From the NCBI RefSeq assembly GCF_030409805.1, contig NZ_JAUFQP010000013.1:1395867-1459866 (forward strand): a stretch of DNA of 64,000 nt. The letters are read 5' to 3'. The stretch is from Algibacter miyuki (GTDB lineage: Bacteria > Bacteroidota > Bacteroidia > Flavobacteriales > Flavobacteriaceae). Under the pieces are notes generated by a model. The model had not been told where the DNA came from. It saw nothing but the letters and a program-made list of their open reading frames with translations, and ran no database searches. Shown piece after piece: positions 53,672-62,365 of this stretch (position 1 is the first letter of the stretch; each line of letters opens with the position of its first letter). A program made the position numbers and the translations under genes.

Positions 53672-54007
53672 TTAAGCAACATTTTTCACACGTTGCACTT
53701 GGTCGTTAATTGAAACGGTAAGTCTTACAATAGAATCTTCCAACCCGTTTAAATCATGAGGTACATTGGCGTCTAACGCAATGAGTGCTCCTTTTTTTAA
53801 TATTAGTTTTTCTCCGTTTACACCAAATTCTATAAGGCCTTCGAAAATTTCAACGATAATTGGAAAAGGTGCTTTATGCTCCTTCATTAATTGACCTTTT
53901 TTAAATACAATGCGGACTTCTTTGGTGGTTTGTGTTTTTAGTATGAGGGTTACTGCCGGTTTCGTTTCATTATAAATAATGTTTTCGGTAAGTGATGCTG
54001 TTGTCAT
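53672..54007 (-). CDS. Small cupin-domain protein
   Basis: 111 residues forming one cupin barrel: VRIVFKKGQLMKEHKAPFPIIVEIFEGLIEFGVNG then GALIALDANVPHDLNGLEDSIVRLTV. Metal ligands would be H48 (EHKAP) and the histidine of VPHDL; the first motif has only one histidine, so metal binding may be weak. The gene is first in the operon, 27 bp before norB. Similar cupins accompany NO-stress genes in other bacteria; a sensor or haem/iron-assembly role is possible. Confidence 0.88.
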   Translation of the reverse strand: MTTASLTENIIYNETKPAVTLILKTQTTKEVRIVFKKGQLMKEHKAPFPIIVEIFEGLIEFGVNGEKLILKKGALIALDANVPHDLNGLEDSIVRLTVSINDQVQRVKNVA

Positions 54008-54147
54008 GAGTTCTGGTTTTAAGGTTATTAATAATTGGTTTTTTATACTCTATTATTTCTTAATTAAATGAGGAGTAACGGATCTTTTTATCTTTTATCG
54101 TGTTATGAAAATAAAAAAAGATGTAATCATTCCTTTTAATTAAGGTA

Positions 54148-54178
54148 CAAAGATAAACGAAATTTAATAACGGACAAA
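54148..54178 (-). promoter_or_regulatory. Promoter of the cupin-norB-globin operon
   Basis: The minus strand has TTTG (54178-54175), a 19-bp spacer and TATCTTTG (54155-54148), a textbook Bacteroidota promoter. The predicted start near 54141 leaves a leader of about 134 nt, long enough for regulator binding or RNA structure; I did not identify an operator there. Confidence 0.7.
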
Positions 54179-54206
54179 AACATCCTTATTAAAATGTAGA
54201 ATAATA

Positions 54207-55508
54207 TTATTGTGGGTTTTTAACCTTCAAACTTCCTATAATTAAAAACAAAAGATAGCATAAAGTGATATATCCAATATATTTGTAAGTTCCGAAAGTA
54301 GAAAAGCAATAACTAAACAAACTTGGAGCAATAGCACTAGCAATAACCAAGAAACTCATTACTTTTCCCGTGATAGATCCCAAATATTTACGACCATAAT
54401 ATCGTGGCCAAGTTACGGCATTAACCACGGCAAATAAGCCGGTAAGAATTCCTAAACCAATAATTAATAAATAGATTCCAAAACCTTGCGATAAAAATAA
54501 TAAACCAGAGGAAGCTAGTACTCCACTGGTAAGCATGACATATAAATATATTTTATGATGTACATAATCGCTCAAAATATTACCAATTGTAGATACGGTA
54601 ATGGCGATAATTGAAATTGGCAAAAATATAGCAATAGCTTCTGATTTGCTGTAGTCTTGACTTCCGAAAATAGACACCACATGAAAAGTGAAACCTGTTA
54701 TAAAGAAGCTATTAAAAGCTAGGGTTAACCCAATCATCCAGAAAGCTCTTGTTTTTTTTGCTTCCACTAAAGTGAAATTTCTTTCAACACGAATTTCCTT
54801 TTTTGTTTCATCTTGTTTGACAAATCCATCAGGCACTAGGCTGAAATCTTCAGGTTTGTTGCGATAGAACTGCAAAACAAATAGACTAAAGATAAATAAG
54901 CAAAGTGCTAGAATTTGCCAGCTTATTTCCCATCCATGATCGTCAATAATAGCATTAATAAAAATAGGAGAACTTGAAAATCCCAATGATACGCCAATGC
55001 TACTTATGGAATTTACTTTACCTCTGTTTTTATCAAACCACATCATTATCATATTTCGCGATGCCATTGTGAGTACGCCTTGACCACAAAACCGCGTAAA
55101 GAAAAATAATACCGTTATTAAAACAAAAGGTACGCCCCAAGTATTTAAATGTAATACCGATTTAAGCCATGCGCTCATTTCTGCAGAAACAGAAAATAGT
55201 AATAAGGCCAAGCCTAAAAATACAGTTGCAAAAAAAGCCACATAACGTGCACCATATTTATCGAATAAAACACCAGCACGTGCCACGAAAAAGGCGCTTA
55301 ATAAGGTGCCGAGCATATAGGCGTTGCTGAATTGATTTCGGGTAAGTCCTAGCGCATCTTTTACAGGGTCTGTAAACACCGAAACACCCACTGTTTGCCC
55401 AGGAATACTTGCTAAAACACCAATACTGCCAATAAGCAATACAACGTAACCATAATAAAACGGAAACTTTTTGGGGTTGATAAATGAGAATTTATTCGGA
55501 TGCGTCAT
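54207..55508 (-). CDS. MFS transporter, monocarboxylate/OFA-like
   Basis: 433 residues, twelve membrane helices. After a short cytoplasmic start, FYYGYVVLLIGSIGVLASIPGQTVGVSVF and LGLTRNQFSNAYMLGTLLSAFFVARAGVLFDKYGARYV resemble the OFA/MCT branch of the superfamily. RNMIMMWFDKNRGKVNSISSIGVSLG lies in helices 4-5. Organic-anion transport is likely but unproven. It has its own promoter (55525-55556) and is transcribed towards the NO operon; a functional link to NO is not evident. Confidence 0.88.
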   Translation of the reverse strand: MTHPNKFSFINPKKFPFYYGYVVLLIGSIGVLASIPGQTVGVSVFTDPVKDALGLTRNQFSNAYMLGTLLSAFFVARAGVLFDKYGARYVAFFATVFLGLALLLFSVSAEMSAWLKSVLHLNTWGVPFVLITVLFFFTRFCGQGVLTMASRNMIMMWFDKNRGKVNSISSIGVSLGFSSSPIFINAIIDDHGWEISWQILALCLFIFSLFVLQFYRNKPEDFSLVPDGFVKQDETKKEIRVERNFTLVEAKKTRAFWMIGLTLAFNSFFITGFTFHVVSIFGSQDYSKSEAIAIFLPISIIAITVSTIGNILSDYVHHKIYLYVMLTSGVLASSGLLFLSQGFGIYLLIIGLGILTGLFAVVNAVTWPRYYGRKYLGSITGKVMSFLVIASAIAPSLFSYCFSTFGTYKYIGYITLCYLLFLIIGSLKVKNPQ

Positions 55509-55524
55509 GCCAAGAATTAAGCAA

Positions 55525-55556
55525 CAAATGTACGTTTATTGTTAATTGAACTCAAA
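55525..55556 (-). promoter_or_regulatory. Promoter of the MFS gene
   Basis: On the minus strand TTTG (55556-55553), 20 bp, then TACATTTG (55532-55525). The predicted start lies about 10 nt before the ATG. The -33 element lies inside the T-run of the preceding gene's terminator. Confidence 0.6.
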
Positions 55557-55592
55557 AAAAGAGCTTGATAAAATGAAGTACCAAGCCCTTTT
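55554..55592 (-). terminator. Terminator of the second YHYH gene
   Basis: The minus strand forms AAAAGGGCTTG / CAAGCTCTTTT with one G-T pair, ending in T7. It starts 23 bp after the YHYH gene stop. Confidence 0.8.
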
Positions 55593-55614
55593 ATAAAATT
55601 ATGATATAAAGTTA

Positions 55615-56550
55615 TTACGGTCTGCCATTTCCGCCTCCAGGTCTTTGGCGTTGGCCGCGTCCTTCTCGTCCACCTTCTCGCCCTCCTGGTCTTGGTCCTT
55701 GTGGTCTTTCTTCGGTAAATTCACCCATTAGGCAACGTCCAACATATGGATAATCGTCTGTAACAATGTACATATATGTGTCGTTTACATAAATACCGTT
55801 ACATTCGTCCAAATCTCCTGAGCCCTTTACAAATTCCCAATCAGAAACAAACGTACCGTCAAATTTATCGCCTTCTAGTAGAACGTCAAGATTTTGTTTA
55901 GGGTTCGAGTATGTACAATCAGTAGCCGAATATGTATCATCAATAATGCTATAACTTGGTTTATAAGCACCACTTTTAGAGTAATACATCGGGAAACCAT
56001 CTTTAGCAAAACCGAGTAGTACTAGATCTTCTCCTGTATCAAAAGCTTCAACTAGAGCTTCCGAAATACCATGGTAATGATATTCTCCAGTAGGTTGTAC
56101 GTGTGCATTATTAAAATCTAATCCCAAGTTTATTAGGTCTTGAACAGCTTCAACCTTAAAGTTTTCACCACTATCGCAAATGACCATTTCGGCGGTTTCG
56201 GGTTCAAATTTAACACCGTTTAATGCAATTCCAGGTTCTCTAGCCCATTTTGGATGCCCTGTAAAAACGGGTTTTAAAGGAATTTTATAAGTCTTTTTTT
56301 GAGCAGAAATGGTATTTGGATTTCCTTTCCGTGGAAATTCTCCGGTCTCATGATTTGGTAACGCATTGGTTACCATAACGCGGTTTTCTTCATCCAAAGT
56401 CACCACTGTTTTCGTACCGTAATCTGGATTTTCAATGGTGTAATCACCAAAATAAGTTATTCCTTTTTGGTTCGTGTTTTTGACTTCCTGAGCATTACTT
56501 TTAAAGAAAAGCATCACTAAAGCCACAGTTAAAATAGTTTTATGTGTCAT
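55615..56550 (-). CDS. Secreted YHYH-domain protein with Gly/Arg-rich tail
   Basis: 311 residues. Sec signal peptide 1-20 (ALVMLFFKSNAQ). The YHYH domain has ALPNHETGEFP, PVFTGHPKWAREPGIALNGV, GEYHYHGISEAL (YHYH at 157-160) and GFAKDGFPMYYSKSG, the same order of motifs as in the protein at 2268-3593. The C-terminus from about residue 283 is low-complexity, rich in Gly, Arg, Pro and Gln (RPGGREGGREGRGQ). Activity unknown; histidine and acidic clusters suggest metal binding. It has its own terminator and is divergent from a TonB-dependent receptor. Confidence 0.88.
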   Translation of the reverse strand: MTHKTILTVALVMLFFKSNAQEVKNTNQKGITYFGDYTIENPDYGTKTVVTLDEENRVMVTNALPNHETGEFPRKGNPNTISAQKKTYKIPLKPVFTGHPKWAREPGIALNGVKFEPETAEMVICDSGENFKVEAVQDLINLGLDFNNAHVQPTGEYHYHGISEALVEAFDTGEDLVLLGFAKDGFPMYYSKSGAYKPSYSIIDDTYSATDCTYSNPKQNLDVLLEGDKFDGTFVSDWEFVKGSGDLDECNGIYVNDTYMYIVTDDYPYVGRCLMGEFTEERPQGPRPGGREGGREGRGQRQRPGGGNGRP

Positions 56551-56691
56551 GTGTATTAGGTTTTTGTAATTAGATGAATATCTTCAGAAAAACTTGTGCT
56601 TCAAACACATAAATTGTATATTTTAAGTTAAATTTAACTAAAATACATGAAAAGCATCTAAAAAGGTAAAGCTCTTGCGCTTATATTTGTT

Positions 56692-56699
56692 AGTTAATC
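56692..56699 (+). promoter_or_regulatory. -7 box TATATTTG before the TonB-dependent receptor gene
   Basis: Exact TAnnTTTG match 17 bp before ATG 56717. It lies inside the region that a TTG start at 56675 would translate, so the ATG is preferred. No clear -33 element at normal spacing. Confidence 0.5.
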
Positions 56700-56716
56700 A
56701 ATCTAACTATTTCATC

Positions 56717-59101
56717 ATGAACTTTCATCAGTTTAAAAATGCCCTCTTTTTTTTCGCCTTGACTAGCTTTACTGTTGTAAATGCACAACAAAAAACAATA
56801 GAAATAAAAGGAAAGGTAATTGAAACCGAAACAAAGCAAACCATTGAGTATGCTACTATTTCAATAATAGATAACGTTACAAAAAAGCCAATTACAGGAA
56901 CTATTACCAACGAAGCAGGCCTTTTTTCTATTGATGTGACTTCTGGGAATTTCTATATTGAAGTTAGTTTTTTAGGTTTCATATCAAAAACGTTTAAAGA
57001 TTTTAAGGTTGAGAAAAATAAAATTGATTTAAAAACCATTTCTCTTTCTGAAGATTTAGAGGCTTTAGGAGAAGTTTTAGTGCGCGCTCAAAAATCACAA
57101 ACCGAATTTAAATTAGATAAACGTGTATTTAATGTGGGTTCCGATTTAAGCGCTACAGGTGCTGGTGCGCTCGAAGTTTTAAACAATGTACCGTCGGTAA
57201 ATGTAAGTATTGAAGGAGAAGTCAGTTTACGCGGGAATTCAGGGGTACAAATTCTAATAAACGGTAAACCGTCGGTTTTAGCGAGTGCCGATGGCAATGC
57301 GCTGGGTACCATTACTGCAGATATGATAGAAAAAATTGAAGTCATCACAAATCCATCTGCTAAATATGATGCAGCGGGAACTTCAGGAATTATCAATATT
57401 GTGATTAAAAAATCAGAGAAAAAAGGTTTAAATGGTTCGGTTTCTTTAAATGTTGGTGTGCCAAATAGTAACAGTTTTGGCTTAAGTTTGAATCGCCGTA
57501 CCGAAAAATTTAATTTGTTTAGCCAGTTGGGGTTCGGGTTGAGGACCTATCCAGGGGAAACAGAAAGTATAAATGAAGATTTTGAAGAAGAAACGACCGT
57601 ACAGAGTTTTGGTGATAGTGAGTTTGATGAAAAGTTTAGTAATTTCTTATTAGGTACCGACTATCATATTAACGATAGAAATGTGATTACGCTAACAGGT
57701 TCGTATGCTTACGAAGTAGAAGATCAAAGTTCTCAGCAAGATTTTACCAGTATTGATGGCACTAACAGTGTTACCGATGCTTGGTTACGAGATGAAAAAA
57801 CAGAAGCCACCAACCCAAAATTAAGTTACGAATTACAGTATAAGAAAGATTTCAAAAGGCATGAAGATCAAAGTTTGCTATTTAGTGCTTTGGGGAGTTC
57901 TTTCAGAAAAGATCAATCGTCTTATTTTGAAAACACCACTAGTATTGGCAGTAAATCTGATGCAGAGCAAATTACAAGAACGGATTATAAATTAGCAGAT
58001 TATACTTTCAAACTAGATTATGTACATCCTTTTTTAGAAAAATATACTATTGAAACGGGTTCGCAATATGTAATTAATGAAGTTTCTAATGATTTTGCCG
58101 TAAGCGATTTAGATGATGATGTTTGGGTAAGCAACCCCAATTTAACAAACATCTTTAATTTTGATCAAAATGTGCTTGGCGTTTATACCACAGCATCTTA
58201 CGAAGGTGAAAAATGGGGTGTGAAATTAGGAGTTAGAATGGAAGATACTCAAATTGAAACCTTGTTAGAAACGACGAATGAAAATCATTCTAAAAACTAC
58301 ACCGACCTCTTCCCTAGTGCGCACACGTCTTATAAAGTGAATGATGATTTCTCGATACAAGCGGGTTATTCTCGTCGTATAAATCGTCCAAATTTACGTT
58401 CTTTAAACCCGTTTTCTAATATTCGGAATACCTTTAGTATTTCAACAGGTAATCCTGATTTAGAGCCAGAATATACTAATTCTTATGAAATAACTAGTAT
58501 TCATAAAATTGGTAAAGCGTCGTTAAATTTCAGTTTATATAACCGCTACACTACTGATGTTATTGAAAGTGTTATTGTTTCTTTTGAAGAAGGCGTTAGT
58601 ACCTCTCGCCCTGAAAACATAGGTACAAGTAACACGACTGGTTTAGAGTTTAACGGAAAATACAATCCATTAAATTGGTTTTCTTTAAGTGGTGAATTTA
58701 ATATTAATTTTTTCGATAGAAATGGTATTTTTGAAAGTGAATCGTTTAATTTTAAAGGCAACCGTTGGTCTTCAAGTTTAACCTCTAAATTCAAATTGCC
58801 TTTAGATTTTGATTTAGAAGTTTCGGGCGATTATCAATCGGAATTCGAAAGTTTACAAGGTAGAATATATGATAATTTATATGCCGATTTAGGACTTCGG
58901 AAAAAAATATTAAAAGGAAAAGTGATTCTGAATATGAGTATTCGTGACGTTTTTGCATCACGTGTTAATCAATCGGAAACCATACAACCCGACTATTATT
59001 TATACAACAGCCGTAAGCGTGGACGATTTGTTACCTTTGGTGTGAGTTACGGTTTTGGTAAAGGTGAAGCTATGGAATTCTCCGGGCAACGCCGACGTTA
59101 A
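56717..59101 (+). CDS. TonB-dependent outer membrane receptor
   Basis: 794 residues from ATG 56717, where a proper signal peptide begins (MNFHQFKNALFFFALTSFTV, cleaved after NAQ). A carboxypeptidase-regulatory-like domain (about 25-105) is followed by the plug (VLNNVPSVNVSIEGEVSLRGNSGVQILINGKPSVLA ... IEKIEVITNPSAKYDAAGTSGIINI) and a beta-barrel ending in an aromatic (VTFGVSYGFGKG). The plug and barrel style is that of the OMP_b-brl_3 group, which lacks a classical SusD partner, and no SusD gene is adjacent. Substrate unknown. Confidence 0.93.
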   Translation: MNFHQFKNALFFFALTSFTVVNAQQKTIEIKGKVIETETKQTIEYATISIIDNVTKKPITGTITNEAGLFSIDVTSGNFYIEVSFLGFISKTFKDFKVEKNKIDLKTISLSEDLEALGEVLVRAQKSQTEFKLDKRVFNVGSDLSATGAGALEVLNNVPSVNVSIEGEVSLRGNSGVQILINGKPSVLASADGNALGTITADMIEKIEVITNPSAKYDAAGTSGIINIVIKKSEKKGLNGSVSLNVGVPNSNSFGLSLNRRTEKFNLFSQLGFGLRTYPGETESINEDFEEETTVQSFGDSEFDEKFSNFLLGTDYHINDRNVITLTGSYAYEVEDQSSQQDFTSIDGTNSVTDAWLRDEKTEATNPKLSYELQYKKDFKRHEDQSLLFSALGSSFRKDQSSYFENTTSIGSKSDAEQITRTDYKLADYTFKLDYVHPFLEKYTIETGSQYVINEVSNDFAVSDLDDDVWVSNPNLTNIFNFDQNVLGVYTTASYEGEKWGVKLGVRMEDTQIETLLETTNENHSKNYTDLFPSAHTSYKVNDDFSIQAGYSRRINRPNLRSLNPFSNIRNTFSISTGNPDLEPEYTNSYEITSIHKIGKASLNFSLYNRYTTDVIESVIVSFEEGVSTSRPENIGTSNTTGLEFNGKYNPLNWFSLSGEFNINFFDRNGIFESESFNFKGNRWSSSLTSKFKLPLDFDLEVSGDYQSEFESLQGRIYDNLYADLGLRKKILKGKVILNMSIRDVFASRVNQSETIQPDYYLYNSRKRGRFVTFGVSYGFGKGEAMEFSGQRRR

Positions 59102-59124
59102 TTGATCGAAAAAATATATTTTAA

Positions 59125-59883
59125 ATGAAGAAAATTTTAGGTTTAACGTTATTCGTTTTTACATTTGTTTTATATGCCTGCAAAGATGTGAAAAAGCAGG
59201 ACGTAAAAACCGTACTTATTACTGAAACCCTTCCTATTAAAAAACCAACATCTATTATCGATTCAACAATTACAAAGGATTTGGTTTTAGGTAAATTTGA
59301 TTACCGAAAACATGAGTTGTTCCAAAAAGTAAGCCCAGTACATTCCAGTAAAACGCTTTATTTAAACAAAAGCTGTTATGCCGCATTCGTAAATATGTTC
59401 GAGCATGCCAAGGCCGATGGTATCGATTTAAAAATTATTTCGGGAACAAGAAATTTCTATGAGCAAAAAGCCATTTGGGAACGTAAATGGAAAAAATACA
59501 GCAATCTAAAACCCAAGGCTAGAAGCTTAAAAATATTAGAATATAGTTCCATGCCCACGTCATCGCGTCACCATTGGGGAACAGATATGGACTTGAATAA
59601 TTTGAACAACCGTTATTTTGAAACGGGAACAGGTTTAAAAATATATAACTGGCTCATTAAAAATGCAGAAACCTACGGTTTTAAACAAGTGTACACAGCA
59701 AAAACTAATGGAAGAACGGGGTATAATATGGAAAAGTGGCATTGGTCTTACATGCCGTTGGCAGAAAATTATTTGAAATTTTATAATGAGCATATTACTT
59801 ATGATGATGTTTCAGGTTTTAGAGGCTCAGAACAGGCATCAGAAGTTGAAATTATTAAGTATTATGTGAATGGGATTTTATAA
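59125..59883 (+). CDS. M15-family D-alanyl-D-alanine carboxypeptidase lipoprotein
   Basis: 252 residues. Lipoprotein signal ending FVLYAC (Cys 17, then KDVKKQD). The VanY/M15B domain has IKIISGTRNFYEQKAIWERKW and zinc ligands in SSRHHWGTDMDLNNL (His and Asp) and EKWHWSYMPLA (His). It trims peptidoglycan stem peptides in the periplasm. The gene follows the TonB-receptor gene by 23 bp on the same strand; cotranscription is possible. Confidence 0.92.
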   Translation: MKKILGLTLFVFTFVLYACKDVKKQDVKTVLITETLPIKKPTSIIDSTITKDLVLGKFDYRKHELFQKVSPVHSSKTLYLNKSCYAAFVNMFEHAKADGIDLKIISGTRNFYEQKAIWERKWKKYSNLKPKARSLKILEYSSMPTSSRHHWGTDMDLNNLNNRYFETGTGLKIYNWLIKNAETYGFKQVYTAKTNGRTGYNMEKWHWSYMPLAENYLKFYNEHITYDDVSGFRGSEQASEVEIIKYYVNGIL

Positions 59884-59922
59884 GTATTCAAGTAAAGAAG
59901 CTTCAGCTTAAAAATCGTTTAA

Positions 59923-60768
59923 TTATCCTTTATATTTCTCTTTGTAAAGAATATTTAAAACGAGTCCGCAAATAATCATAGCAATCCCTAATAAGCTCCA
60001 AAAGGTGTAAACCTCACTAAAAAGGAATGTTCCGAAGAGTACCGTGAAAATAACTTCAATATATTTTAGTGGCGCCACCTGGCTTGTAGAGGCTGTTTGA
60101 AATGCTTTCGTCATATAAACTTGCCCGAAGTATCCAAAAATACCTAAAGCGGATAAAAGCAACCATTCTTTCCCGACAGGCATCTTCCAATGATTAAGCA
60201 TTCCGATTAAACCGACTACGGTAGAAATAACCATAAAATAATTAACCACAACAACAGGGTGTTCACTTTTACCAATTTTACTTAATACAATATAAACTAA
60301 ACCACTAAAAATGGCTGATATAACTATCAGTATTAGTCCATAACCACTTACCTCTTTATCGAAACCTTTTAGTACAATAACGCCTGCAAAAGCCATCGCG
60401 AAAAAAAGCCATTGTATAAATTTTACTTTTTCCTTTAGTAGAAAAACAGCAAAAATAGCAGCAAAAATAGGTGCTAAATAACGTAAGGATACCGCACTAC
60501 CGATAGGTAAATATTTGGTCGCCATAAAAAACAGACTCATGGAGGTTACGCCAACAACACCTCTTAAGATCAGAAGGGATTTATTATTTCCTCCGAAAGG
60601 AATTTTATTTTTAAGTAGAAATCCAAAAGTAAAAAATAAGGAACTCGCCGACCTAAAAAACACAATTTGAAAGGCGTTAAAATCACTTAAATATTTTACT
60701 GTGGCATTCATACATGCAAATGCTAAAGTGCTAATGAGCATGAATTGTAGTGCTTTTTTAACGTCCAA
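59923..60768 (-). CDS. EamA-family (DMT) transporter
   Basis: 281 residues with ten hydrophobic helices in two EamA repeats. Landmarks are FQIVFFRSASSLFFTFGFLL and YLPIGSAVSLRYLAPIFAAIFAVFLLKEKV in the first repeat, and TSQVAPLKYIEVIFTVLFGTFLFSE in the second. This is close to the RhaT/YojE-type exporter group with unknown substrate. It overlaps the upstream EamA gene by 11 bp, so the two are cotranscribed and could form a heteromeric pair. Confidence 0.9.
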   Translation of the reverse strand: MDVKKALQFMLISTLAFACMNATVKYLSDFNAFQIVFFRSASSLFFTFGFLLKNKIPFGGNNKSLLILRGVVGVTSMSLFFMATKYLPIGSAVSLRYLAPIFAAIFAVFLLKEKVKFIQWLFFAMAFAGVIVLKGFDKEVSGYGLILIVISAIFSGLVYIVLSKIGKSEHPVVVVNYFMVISTVVGLIGMLNHWKMPVGKEWLLLSALGIFGYFGQVYMTKAFQTASTSQVAPLKYIEVIFTVLFGTFLFSEVYTFWSLLGIAMIICGLVLNILYKEKYKG

Positions 60769-61672
60769 GGGCTCGCGGTTTTATTTTGCGTTTAGAATTT
60801 ATAAAATATACGCCCGTAAGTAAAACTACAGCGGCGATTATAGATTGTTTTGTAATGTTTTCGTTTAAAATCCACCAGCCTAAAACTAAAGCTATAATGG
60901 GGTTTACATACGTTGATGTGGCTACTTTTTCGGGAGATACTTCCTTTAATAAATAATTAAATGCGGTAAAAGCGATAATACTTCCGAAGATAATTAATAA
61001 AAACATAGCCCATAAAACATCGGTGCTCCATGTAGTTGGTGCAGACCAGGTTTCGTTAAATGAAACACTCGCAATACCTAGCATGACCCCGGCTGCAACC
61101 ATTTGGTAGCCTGTGTTTACGAAAAAGTTTTTGGGTAAATCGGCCTGACCAACAAATATACTAGCATAAGCCCAGCTGAGCATGCAAATAAAAATCATAA
61201 TCATGCCTAAAATTTGGCCCTCTTGATTTATAATTTGTTTCTGACTAACGAGAAGAAAAATACCTGTAAAGCCTAAAAAGACTCCAATGTATGACATTCC
61301 AGATATTTTTTTGCCTTGTAAAATGCGCATCAAAATAAGAACAACCAAAGGCTGTGCAGAAATTTCTAGTGCAGCAAACCCACTATCCACATATTTTAAA
61401 GCCCAAACCACCACGCCATTTCCAAAGCTTAAAAATAGAAAGCCTGCAATAATGGTATTTTTTAATTGCTTTTTCGTAATTGAAATATCTACCTTTAAGA
61501 TTTTAGCAATGATAAAGATAAGAATACCAGCGGTAAAAAAACGCATGGAAGCTAACATGAAAGGAGGTAATTCTGAAACTGCTATTTTGTTGAGTAAATA
61601 GGTAGACCCCCAAATAACGTAAATAGCGAAAAAGGCTAATACTATAGAAATCGTTTTACGTGAAACAGCCAT
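60758..61672 (-). CDS. EamA-family (DMT) transporter
   Basis: 304 residues, ten helices, two repeats. The first helix FFAIYVIWGSTYLLNKIAV and SGFAALEISAQPLVVLILMRIL are typical of the RhtA/YedA-like amino-acid or metabolite exporters; EKVATSTYVNPIIALVLGWWILNE is the matching second-repeat motif. It ends in a basic tail. The downstream EamA gene overlaps by 11 bp. Substrate not deducible. Confidence 0.92.
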   Translation of the reverse strand: MAVSRKTISIVLAFFAIYVIWGSTYLLNKIAVSELPPFMLASMRFFTAGILIFIIAKILKVDISITKKQLKNTIIAGFLFLSFGNGVVVWALKYVDSGFAALEISAQPLVVLILMRILQGKKISGMSYIGVFLGFTGIFLLVSQKQIINQEGQILGMIMIFICMLSWAYASIFVGQADLPKNFFVNTGYQMVAAGVMLGIASVSFNETWSAPTTWSTDVLWAMFLLIIFGSIIAFTAFNYLLKEVSPEKVATSTYVNPIIALVLGWWILNENITKQSIIAAVVLLTGVYFINSKRKIKPRALGR

Positions 61673-61692
61673 TTAAAATGTATTTAAAATAA

Positions 61693-61715
61693 AATAATCC
61701 TCACAGATATCTGTT
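61693..61715 (-). terminator. Hairpin after the cold-shock-domain gene
   Basis: A long stem (AATCCTCA...CAGAT / ATCTG...TGAGGATT) with one bulged T, followed on the minus strand by ATTTTATTTT. It lies 74 bp past the cold-shock gene stop and 21 bp before the EamA start. Confidence 0.65.
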
Positions 61716-61788
61716 GAGGATTATTTAAATTTGTACTTTAGTTTGAATACGATAAAGCTAAATAAATCAGCGTTTTATCATAGAGAAA

Positions 61789-62241
61789 TTATATTTTCTT
61801 AACACGAACAGCGTTCATACCTTTTTGGCCACGTTCTAGATCGTATGTTACTTTGTCATTCTCTTCAATATCTTCTAATAAACCGCTTACGTGAACAAAA
61901 TATTTCTCTTGATTCACACTGTCAATTATAAAACCGAAACCTTTAGAATGATCAAAAAACGACACCTTTCCTTCTTTTGCCACTGGCTCCTCTTCAATAC
62001 GGTCTTCCTTCTTAGGAATACCTAACTCGATACTTTCAGCTTCAACCTTTTCACGCATCGCCGGATCTGGCGGTGTGTCGGTTAAATTTCCGTTAAAGTC
62101 TACATAAGCAAACTGGATCCCTTGAGGGTTCTCTTTGGATTCCGCTTTTCGAGCATCCTTTTTCTTTTGCTTTTCTTCTCTCTTCTTTAAGCGTTTTTTC
62201 TCTTTTTCAATTTTGTTAAATGTAACTTGCGATTTTGCCAT
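61789..62241 (-). CDS. Cold-shock-domain protein with Lys/Glu-rich N-terminal extension
   Basis: 150 residues. The C-terminal 65 residues are a cold shock domain with RNP1 KGFGFII and RNP2 KYFVHVSGL, giving single-stranded nucleic-acid binding. The first 85 are an extension: a highly basic segment (KIEKEKKRLKKREEKQKKKDARK), then PQGIQFAYVDFNGNLTDTPPDP and an acidic linker. Similar extended forms occur in Bacteroidota; the basic segment may add RNA affinity or ribosome association. Monocistronic. Confidence 0.92.
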   Translation of the reverse strand: MAKSQVTFNKIEKEKKRLKKREEKQKKKDARKAESKENPQGIQFAYVDFNGNLTDTPPDPAMREKVEAESIELGIPKKEDRIEEEPVAKEGKVSFFDHSKGFGFIIDSVNQEKYFVHVSGLLEDIEENDKVTYDLERGQKGMNAVRVKKI

Positions 62242-62365
62242 AGTTTATAACGTCCTGCGGGTTTTAGTGAATTAATAAGCTGTAAAGGTACATTATATTT
62301 TTATCATGCGATAATATTCACGTGAATAAAAGCTATAATTCATAAAAAAATGTTAAAACTTAACA

